A model generated the notes under the pieces. It ran no database searches. It had not been told where the DNA came from and worked only from the letters and a program-made list of their open reading frames with translations. Both the position numbers and the translations under genes were made by a program. From the NCBI RefSeq assembly GCF_031458235.1, contig NZ_JAVDYB010000001.1:7134501-7198500 (forward strand): a DNA stretch of 64,000 nucleotides, written 5' to 3'. Source of the DNA: Catenuloplanes atrovinosus. Lineage in GTDB: Bacteria; Actinomycetota; Actinomycetes; Mycobacteriales; Micromonosporaceae. Below, one piece after another: positions 58,439 to 64,000 of the stretch (position 1 is its first letter; each line of letters starts with the position of its first letter).

Positions 58439-59659
58439 TCAGCCCTTCCACAGGGAGAGCATCATGGCCTCCACCGCGATCCGCGGCTTCACGTTGAGCG
58501 TGATCGCCTCGCGGCAGCTCAGCACCGCCTCCAGGCGGCGCAGCGTGCTCTCCGCCGTCCACTTCCCGGCCGCGGCCCGCGCGCTCGCCGCGGTGTCGCC
58601 GTGCACCGGCCGGACCGGCGCGCCGAACTGCGCGCTCAGCACGTCGCGGTAGAAGCCGGCCAGGTCGACCAGCGCCCGGTCCAGCGCGTCCCGCTGTGCG
58701 CGGGTGGCCCGCGACTTCTGCCGCTTCTCCAGGTCCTTCAGCAGGCCGGCCGCGCCGCGGATCGCGCCGGCCGCGCCCCGGCCGGTGCCGCCCGCGCCCA
58801 GCGCCCGCTCCAGGTCGGCACGCTCCGTGCCGTCCAGCTCAGCGACCAGCGCGGCCGCCTCCGCCTCCGCGGACTCGATCAGCGCGGACGCCGCGTCGAA
58901 CGCCGCGCCCACGCTGGTCAGCTTGCGCGGCACGGCGAGCACCGCCTCGCGCCGCTTGCGCACCTCCGGGTCCTCGGCCAGCCGCCGGGCCAACTCCACG
59001 TCCCCCTGCGCGGCCGAGGCGGCCCACTCGGCCACGTCCGCCGCCACGCCCTGCCGCTCGGTCAGCGCCGCGGCCAGCGCCTCGGGACGCGCCTGGACCA
59101 GCGGCACCACGCGGCACCGGGACCGGATGGTGACCGAGATGTCGTCCGGGTGCGTGGACGGCGTACAGAGCAGGAAGACGGTACGCGGGGAGGGCTCCTC
59201 GATCGCCTTCAGCAGCGCGTTGCCCGCGCCCTCGGTGAGCCGGTCCGCGTCCGAGACCACCACCACCTGCCAGCGCCCGCCGGACGGTGCCGTGGCGGCG
59301 CGCAGCACCAGCGCGCGCATGTCCTTCACCGCGATGGAGAGACCGTCCGGCACCACCATCCGCACGTCCGCGTGGCTGCCGGCCAGCGTCGTGTGGCAGC
59401 CGTCGCACTCGCCGCAGCCGACGCCGGTGCGGCACTGCAGCGCGGCCGCGAACGCGCGGGCCGCCTCCAGCCGGCCGGAGCCGGGCGGGCCGGTGACGAT
59501 CCAGGCGTGCGTCATCGCGCCGGTCCGGGTGCCGCCGGTCGCGCCGTCCTCGGCGCTCAGCCCGCGACCGGCCTTGACCAGCGCGTCCGCCTCGGCGGCG
59601 GCGCGCCGGAAGGTGACCGTGGCCGAATCCTGGCCGACCAGCGCCGCGAAGACGTCCAT
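58439..59659 (-). CDS. holB: DNA polymerase III subunit delta'
   Basis: 406 residues. Clamp-loader subunit of the replicase. AAA+ fold with a degenerate P-loop (GPPGSGR) as usual for delta', a four-Cys zinc module (CRTGVGCGECDGC), and NALLKAIEEPSPRTVFLL. The ATG overlaps the tmk TGA by one base (TGATG), so it is coupled to tmk. Ends after an MLSLWKG tail. Confidence 0.95.
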   Translation of the reverse strand: MDVFAALVGQDSATVTFRRAAAEADALVKAGRGLSAEDGATGGTRTGAMTHAWIVTGPPGSGRLEAARAFAAALQCRTGVGCGECDGCHTTLAGSHADVRMVVPDGLSIAVKDMRALVLRAATAPSGGRWQVVVVSDADRLTEGAGNALLKAIEEPSPRTVFLLCTPSTHPDDISVTIRSRCRVVPLVQARPEALAAALTERQGVAADVAEWAASAAQGDVELARRLAEDPEVRKRREAVLAVPRKLTSVGAAFDAASALIESAEAEAAALVAELDGTERADLERALGAGGTGRGAAGAIRGAAGLLKDLEKRQKSRATRAQRDALDRALVDLAGFYRDVLSAQFGAPVRPVHGDTAASARAAAGKWTAESTLRRLEAVLSCREAITLNVKPRIAVEAMMLSLWKG

Positions 59660-61713
59660 CAGGCACCGTTCCTTCCGTTGTCCGCGCCGGCCATGACCGG
59701 TTCGTCCCGGTCCTGCGTCATGGCCAGCACCCGGTCCATGATGGCCCGGGCCAGTTCCTCCGGCGAGCGCGACGCGTCCAGCACCAGGTAGCGGCGGGGG
59801 TCGGCCGCGGCCAGGTCGAGGAACGCGTACCGCACCCGCTCGTGGAACGAGGTCGCCTCGCGCTCCAGCCGGTCCGCGCCCTCGCCTCGGCCGGCCGCCC
59901 GGCTCAGGCCCACGGCCGGGTCCACGTCCAGCAGCACCACCAGGTCGGGCTTGAGTCCGCCGGTCGCCCACGAGGACAGCCAGGAGATCTCCTCGACCGG
60001 CAGCGTCCGGCCCGCGCCCTGGTACGCCAGGGACGAGTCGATGTACCGGTCGCTGATCACCACCTCGCCGCGGGCCAGCGCGGGCCGGACCACGGTGGCG
60101 ACGTGATGCGCGCGGTCGGCCGCGTAGAGCAGCGCCTCCGCGCGCGGCGACGGCGAGTCGCGGTGCAGCACCAGGTTGCGGATCTCCGCGCCGATCTCGG
60201 TGGCGCCCGGCTCGCGCGTGCACACCACCGTCCGGCCGTGCCCGCGCAACGCCTCGGCCAGCGCCTTGACCTGCGTGGACTTGCCCGCGCCCTCGCCGCC
60301 CTCGAACACCACGAAGAGGCCGTCCGCGTGGCCCGGCTCGGCCGCGGAGAGCGGGCGCCCGCGCATCGAGCCCCACAGGTCGGCCAGCACCGGCACGCCG
60401 CGCTTGTCGTCCATCTGGCGGAAGGCGCTGATCCCGGCCACGATCCCGACCGCGCCCGCGACCAGCAGCAGGGCGCGCGTGGAGGAGAACGAGACGCTGA
60501 CGCCGGCGATCTCCACGCGCCGCGAGCCACCGGCGCCGACGATCACGCCGGAGAGCGCGATCGCGATCATCAGGATCATCCGGGTGCCGGTGTTGACCAC
60601 CGCGAAGACCCGGCCGCGCACGTCGTCGCCGATCTCGCCGCCGAGCAGCGTGGTGCCGGCCAGGAACGCCATGCCCGCGCCGGCGCCGACCAGCAGCGCG
60701 CCGAGGATCGCCATGGCCAGGTGGAGCGCGAACGCCAGGAACATCACCGAGCCGGCCGCCAGCACGATGCTCATGCCGAACCAGCGGCGCCGGGACAGGT
60801 TCCGGACGATCACCGGGCCGAGGCCGATGCCGGCGCCGAGCCCGATGAACAGCGTGCCGAACAGCAGGTAGAACGCGGCGTCGCCGGCGCCGAGCGAGGC
60901 GGTGAAGAACCGGGCCGTGCCGATCACGATGCCGCCGCCGCCGAACGCGCCGAGGATGCCGAGCACCAGGCCGCGGACCATCGGGGTCTTGCCGACGTAC
61001 TTCCACCCGTCCACGAACTGGCGCAGCATCCCCTGCTCGCGGACCTCGCGCCGGTCACCGCGGCCGCTGATCTCCTTGATCCCGAAGAAGACCACGACCG
61101 CGATGGCGAGCCGGGAGAACGCGTTGAAGTAGAGCGCGAGTTGCGCGGGCTCGGCCCACTCCGGCGGCTGCGGCACCACGCCGGAGCGGACGAACGCGTC
61201 CAGCGCGGACAGGCTGAGCGCCGCGATCACCGGCGTGATCCCGTAGGTGGTGATCAGCGTCAGCTGGTTGGAGATCTCCAGTCGCGCGCGCGGGATCAGG
61301 TTCGGGACCGCGGCCTCCTTGGCCGGAATCCAGATCAGCGTGATCGCCTCGATCAGGAACGTGGCGACCGCGGCCCACGTCACGATCAGGCCGGCGTTGT
61401 CCACGACCAGCGCGGTGAGCGGGATGGAGAGGAACAGCAGGAAGCGGAGGATGTCGCAGACGACCATGGTGAGGCGGCGGTCGAAGCGGTCGGCCAGCAC
61501 GCCGGCCACCGGGCCGAGCACCAGTGCCGGGAGCAGCCGCACCGCGATCGTGGAGCCGAACACCAGCCCCTTCGCGGCCGAGCCGGTCACCTGGGCGGAG
61601 GCGAAGATCGCGGTGGCCAGCAGGCCGAGCCAGTCGCCGAGCGAGGCCACGCCGAGCACCAGCCAGAGCCGCCGGAACGGCCGGATGCGCATGACCGACC
61701 GCAGCGCCTTCAT
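59659..61713 (-). CDS. tmk: MFS-like transporter/dTMP kinase fusion
   Basis: 684 residues. Residues ~1-430 are a 12-segment MFS-like membrane domain; residues ~460-660 are thymidylate kinase with P-loop FEGGEGAGKST (about 471-479), DRYIDSSLAYQG and TREPG, the reaction being dTMP + ATP to dTDP + ADP. Such fusions are known in actinobacteria; the membrane part's function is unclear. The annotated ATG 61713 has no SD, while GGAGG sits seven bases before an in-frame ATC at 61750-61752, so translation may start there. A 20-bp palindrome lies between. Confidence 0.9.
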   Translation of the reverse strand: MKALRSVMRIRPFRRLWLVLGVASLGDWLGLLATAIFASAQVTGSAAKGLVFGSTIAVRLLPALVLGPVAGVLADRFDRRLTMVVCDILRFLLFLSIPLTALVVDNAGLIVTWAAVATFLIEAITLIWIPAKEAAVPNLIPRARLEISNQLTLITTYGITPVIAALSLSALDAFVRSGVVPQPPEWAEPAQLALYFNAFSRLAIAVVVFFGIKEISGRGDRREVREQGMLRQFVDGWKYVGKTPMVRGLVLGILGAFGGGGIVIGTARFFTASLGAGDAAFYLLFGTLFIGLGAGIGLGPVIVRNLSRRRWFGMSIVLAAGSVMFLAFALHLAMAILGALLVGAGAGMAFLAGTTLLGGEIGDDVRGRVFAVVNTGTRMILMIAIALSGVIVGAGGSRRVEIAGVSVSFSSTRALLLVAGAVGIVAGISAFRQMDDKRGVPVLADLWGSMRGRPLSAAEPGHADGLFVVFEGGEGAGKSTQVKALAEALRGHGRTVVCTREPGATEIGAEIRNLVLHRDSPSPRAEALLYAADRAHHVATVVRPALARGEVVISDRYIDSSLAYQGAGRTLPVEEISWLSSWATGGLKPDLVVLLDVDPAVGLSRAAGRGEGADRLEREATSFHERVRYAFLDLAAADPRRYLVLDASRSPEELARAIMDRVLAMTQDRDEPVMAGADNGRNGA

Positions 61714-61715
61714 CC

Positions 61716-61735
61716 CGGACAGGTCGACCTGTCCG
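61716..61735. promoter_or_regulatory. 20-bp perfect palindrome upstream of tmk ATG
   Basis: CGGACAGGTCGACCTGTCCG is its own reverse complement. It starts 2 bp before the tmk ATG. It is either an operator or, if translation starts at the upstream ATC, simply coding sequence for GQVDLSG. Confidence 0.5.
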
Positions 61736-61900
61736 CCCGCCTGAGTGTCGATGGCCGTACCTCCGCGTGCCGGCCCCTCGCTGGGCGCCCCCGGCAGAAC
61801 ACTCTAGCGGCGGTGTCCTCCGCCCCTCGCTCCCCGTTTCCCTTGATCGAGACCCGAGCGGATTAACCGTTCACCCACCCATACGTGAAGGAGGCTCGCG

Positions 61901-63145
61901 TTGCCCGGCCCATCCCGATACCGTACGCACGTGCCCCCCACGGACCGTGCAGCGCTGCGCGCGCGACTCGACCGCGCCACCGCCCACCTCGACCCGCCGG
62001 TCGGCGTGGTCGACCTGGCCGCCTTCGACGCCAACGCGGACGCGCTGACCGCCCGCGCGCAGGGCAAGCCGATCCGGGTCGCCGCGAAGTCGGTGCGCTG
62101 CCGCGCGCTGCTCGACCGCGTGCTGGCCCGGCCCGGGTGGGAGGGCGTGATGGCGTACACGCTGCCCGAGGCGATCTGGCTGGTCCGCTCCGGGGTCAGC
62201 GACGACGTGCTGGTCGCGTACCCGACCGCCGGCCGGGCCGCGCTCGCCGAGCTGGGCGGCGACCCCAAGCTCGCGGCCGCGATCTCGATCATGGCGGACA
62301 GTCCGGCGCAGCTCGACCTGATGGACGCGGTCGCCCCGCCCGGCGCGCGCGAGGAGATCCGGGTCTGCCTCGACCTGGACGCGTCCTGGCGCCCGCTCGG
62401 CGGCCGGCTGCACGTGGGTGTGCGCCGCTCCCCCGTGCACTCCGCCGCACAGGCCGGTCGGTTCGCCGAGCACGTCGCGCACCGCAAGGGATTCCGACTG
62501 GTCGGGCTGATGGCGTACGAGGCACAGATCGCCGGCCTCGGCGACGCACCCCCGCGCCAGGCCGCCCGCGGCGCGATCATCCGCGCCATGCAGAAGCGCT
62601 CCGGCGCCGAGTTGCTCCCCCGCCGCATCGCCGCGGTCGCCGCCGTGCGCGAGCTGGCCGACCTCGAGTTCGTCAACGGCGGCGGCACCGGCAGCGTGGC
62701 CGCCACCGCACAGGATCCGTCCGTCACCGAGGTCACCGCCGGTTCCGGCCTCTACGGCCCCGCGCTGTTCGACGCGTACCGCGCCTGGCAGCCCGAGCCC
62801 GCCGCGTTCTTCGGCCTCTCCGTGGTCCGCCGCCCCGCCGACGGCTTCATCACCGTCCTCGGCGGCGGCTGGGTCGCCTCCGGCCCCGCCGAGAAGAGCC
62901 GCCTCCCCCTCCCCTGGCTCCCGGAGGGCCTCGACTACGTCGGCACGGAAGGCCCCGGCGAGGTCCAGACCCCCCTCTCCGGCCCCGCCGCCGCCTCCCT
63001 CCGCCCCGGCGACCGCGTCTGGTTCCGCCACGCCAAAGCCGGCGAACTCTGCGAACACGTCAACGAACTCCACCTGATCGAGAATGACCAGGTGACCGCC
63101 ACGGTCCCCACGTACCGCGGCGAGGGGCACGCTTTCCTGGGCTGA
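61901..63145 (+). CDS. Fold-type III PLP enzyme, D-threonine aldolase/amino acid deaminase-like
   Basis: 414 residues. Alanine-racemase-fold barrel with PLP Lys63 in RVAAKSVRCRALL, phosphate-binding VNGGGTGS and a C-terminal beta domain with EHVNELHLI and HAFLG. Resembles low-specificity D-threonine aldolases and D-serine dehydratase-like enzymes that act on D-amino acids. TTG 61901 has a perfect GAAGGAGG six bases upstream; a GTG at 61931 with TACCGT six bases before could give a shorter leaderless form. No partner genes. Confidence 0.85.
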   Translation: MPGPSRYRTHVPPTDRAALRARLDRATAHLDPPVGVVDLAAFDANADALTARAQGKPIRVAAKSVRCRALLDRVLARPGWEGVMAYTLPEAIWLVRSGVSDDVLVAYPTAGRAALAELGGDPKLAAAISIMADSPAQLDLMDAVAPPGAREEIRVCLDLDASWRPLGGRLHVGVRRSPVHSAAQAGRFAEHVAHRKGFRLVGLMAYEAQIAGLGDAPPRQAARGAIIRAMQKRSGAELLPRRIAAVAAVRELADLEFVNGGGTGSVAATAQDPSVTEVTAGSGLYGPALFDAYRAWQPEPAAFFGLSVVRRPADGFITVLGGGWVASGPAEKSRLPLPWLPEGLDYVGTEGPGEVQTPLSGPAAASLRPGDRVWFRHAKAGELCEHVNELHLIENDQVTATVPTYRGEGHAFLG

Positions 63146-63149
63146 TCTT

Positions 63150-63241
63150 CCTTCTCCCACTCCCGGCGGGGCCGCTTGCCGCACGCTCCCGCGGGCCAAC
63201 CTCCGGCTCCCCTCCGACTCCGCTGACGCTCCGCTCCGGTC
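63150..63241 (-). repeat. Dispersed repeat, copy C (inverted)
   Basis: Reverse complement carries GACCGGAGCGGAGCG, AGCGGAGTCGGAGG, GCCCGCGGGAGCGTGCGG and GCCGGGAGTGGGA in the same order as copy D. Begins 5 bp after the PLP-enzyme stop. Confidence 0.75.
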
Positions 63242-63416
63242 CGCCGTCCGGAGCCGGTGCCGCCGCCGGCCCCTGACAACCCCCACCGGCACTGCCGCCA
63301 CCCGCGCCGGTCCATCGCTCCGGTTGCGGGGCGAGGGCGGTCCCGGGCGTTGGCACCGGGCGCTCCGCGCCCGAATCTCGTCTTGTCGAGAGCGCGGCCG
63401 TACGTCCATTGCGACG

Positions 63417-63469
63417 TTGTGAGCCTCAGGCACGTCATTCTCGCCGAATAAGGTGCCTGAGGCTCACAA
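63417..63469. repeat. 17-bp perfect inverted repeat
   Basis: TTGTGAGCCTCAGGCAC (63417-63433) and GTGCCTGAGGCTCACAA (63453-63469), 19-nt spacer. Inside the repeat island. Confidence 0.85.
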
Positions 63470-63724
63470 AGTCGGTCACCAGCACATTCGCGTGCGGGAT
63501 CTGTCGGGGGGACGTCGATGGGGCTGCCTTATGCCGGCGTGGCGTCGCATCGGGGAGATGACGTTGGCCGTCCAGGTTTTGCCCAGGCAGCACTGAGGCG
63601 CGGGGCGTTGTGGCCGGAGGCGCGCAGACCCCGGGAATCACGACCACGGCGGATCCGGCGCCGGCGAGGGTGGCCGGAAGCCGGTGGTTGTGGGTGGGGG
63701 CCGCGGAACTGGCTCCGGCGCGGT

Positions 63725-63813
63725 GACCGGAGCGGAGCGCTAGCGGAGTCGGAGGACGCCGCGCGGTTTGCCCGCGGGAGCGTGCGGGGAATGAGCCGCC
63801 GGAAGCGGGAATA
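63725..63813 (+). repeat. Dispersed repeat, copy D
   Basis: Direct-orientation partner of copy C: GACCGGAGCGGAGCG, AGCGGAGTCGGAGG, GCCCGCGGGAGCGTGCGGG and GCCGGAAGCGGGAA. Confidence 0.75.
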
Positions 63814-63887
63814 TCAAGATTTTTCGGGTTTGATGAGATTCGGCGGGGGCGCGGTTGTGGTCGAACCCCCGCCCGGTTTTCAGTTTT

Positions 63888-64000
63888 TCAGACGCCGACG
63901 TGCGATTGGAGGTAGTCGCGGATCAGCGTCTTGGACTCCTGGATGATCTGCGTGTCGCCGTCGGGGTCGCGGCGGAACGCGAGCTTGATCAGGGAGTCGG
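63888..64000 (-). CDS. 3' end of an unidentified gene
   Basis: The last 36 codons plus TGA (63888-63890) of a minus-strand gene that continues past the window. Codon use is strongly GC3-biased, as in neighbouring genes. The C-terminus (DSLIKLAFRRDPDGDTQ, then IIQESKTLIRDYLQSHVGV) is helical and charged. I cannot assign a family from so little. Confidence 0.6.
   Translation of the reverse strand, partial: DSLIKLAFRRDPDGDTQIIQESKTLIRDYLQSHVGV

Larger units (their letters stand above)
63146..63887. other. 742-bp gene-poor repeat island
   Basis: No supported coding sequence. Contains repeat copies C and D facing each other, diverged similarity further in, and a central 17-bp inverted repeat. 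The many open frames here follow the repeats rather than conserved proteins. Confidence 0.7.

Noticed and set aside
59842-61866. A 674-residue plus-strand frame opposite tmk
   Set aside because: Composition (Arg, Asp, His, Gln) is that of an antisense shadow; the minus strand encodes intact MFS and dTMP kinase motifs.
62935-63946. Several open frames in the repeat island (62935-63438, 63435-63647, 63518-63946)
   Set aside because: They follow the repeat copies, share low-complexity Arg/Gly/Ser sequence, and have no SD, conserved motif or consistent codon bias.

Overview
The window is very GC-rich, gene-dense DNA with GTG/TTG starts alongside ATG, futalosine-pathway menaquinone genes, a SepH division protein, a WXG100-type cassette, NHEJ genes (Ku plus split LigD domains), a bacterial XPB helicase and an MFS-dTMP kinase fusion. 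Together these point to a filamentous actinomycete, most likely of the Micromonosporaceae (Actinoplanes/Catenuloplanes type). The family is inference from gene content and codon bias; no rRNA is present to settle it.

Layout. 1-6.1 kb: small accessory metabolism. A truncated MFS exporter is divergent from an SDR, followed by a TetR regulator, an M6 (immune-inhibitor-A type) metalloprotease interrupted by an in-frame TAG, two more SDRs, and a cysteine-free bL36 ribosomal protein with a near-perfect Zur box. 6.2-16.1 kb: carbohydrate metabolism and cell wall. A HAD hydrolase, a Tat-exported GH106-like glycosidase under a clear promoter with a LacI-type palindrome, a secreted coiled-coil/VanY-like wall protein behind a c-di-AMP (ydaO) riboswitch, a GH65 phosphorylase with beta-phosphoglucomutase, and an MsmK/UgpC-type ABC ATPase. 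16.2-21.3 kb: envelope genes (GT2 translationally coupled to a fused CDP-alcohol phosphotransferase, PspC, DUF4230, a second CDP-alcohol phosphotransferase). 21.3-28.2 kb: housekeeping (nitroreductase, epimerase, pdxH/serC divergent pair, sepH, SnoaL-like, ThpR). 28.4-36.7 kb: MarR-MFS pair, NCS2 purine permease, DUF2530/DUF3027, a large MFS protein and mqnB/mqnD. 36.7-45.7 kb: cold-shock protein, HAD phosphatase and DNA repair (Helicase_C_3 protein, XPB, LigD-polymerase, LigD-ligase, Ku). 45.7-51.3 kb: GAF-histidine kinase, MFS, NUDIX, acyl-CoA synthetase, DJ-1/PfpI protein and tRNA-Thr(CGU). 51.3-61.8 kb: a pentapeptide-repeat membrane protein built on a 30-bp tandem DNA repeat, DUF2231, a membrane metallophosphoesterase, RicT/PSP1, DUF1801, a three-gene YbaB/WXG cassette, holB and MFS-tmk. 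61.9-64 kb: a D-threonine-aldolase-like PLP enzyme, a 740-bp gene-poor island of nested inverted repeats, and the 3' end of an unidentified gene.

Regulatory reading. Many genes lack a Shine-Dalgarno but have a TAnnnT hexamer 6-7 nt before the start codon, as expected for leaderless transcripts. Convergent genes are separated by perfect GC hairpins or share one CTAG that supplies both stop codons. The strongest points for follow-up are the interrupted M6 protease, the Zur box/bL36, the riboswitch, the YbaB/WXG cassette, a 20-bp palindrome and possible AUC start at tmk, and a dispersed repeat family with four copies here, two of them forming a large inverted repeat around 63.1-63.8 kb.
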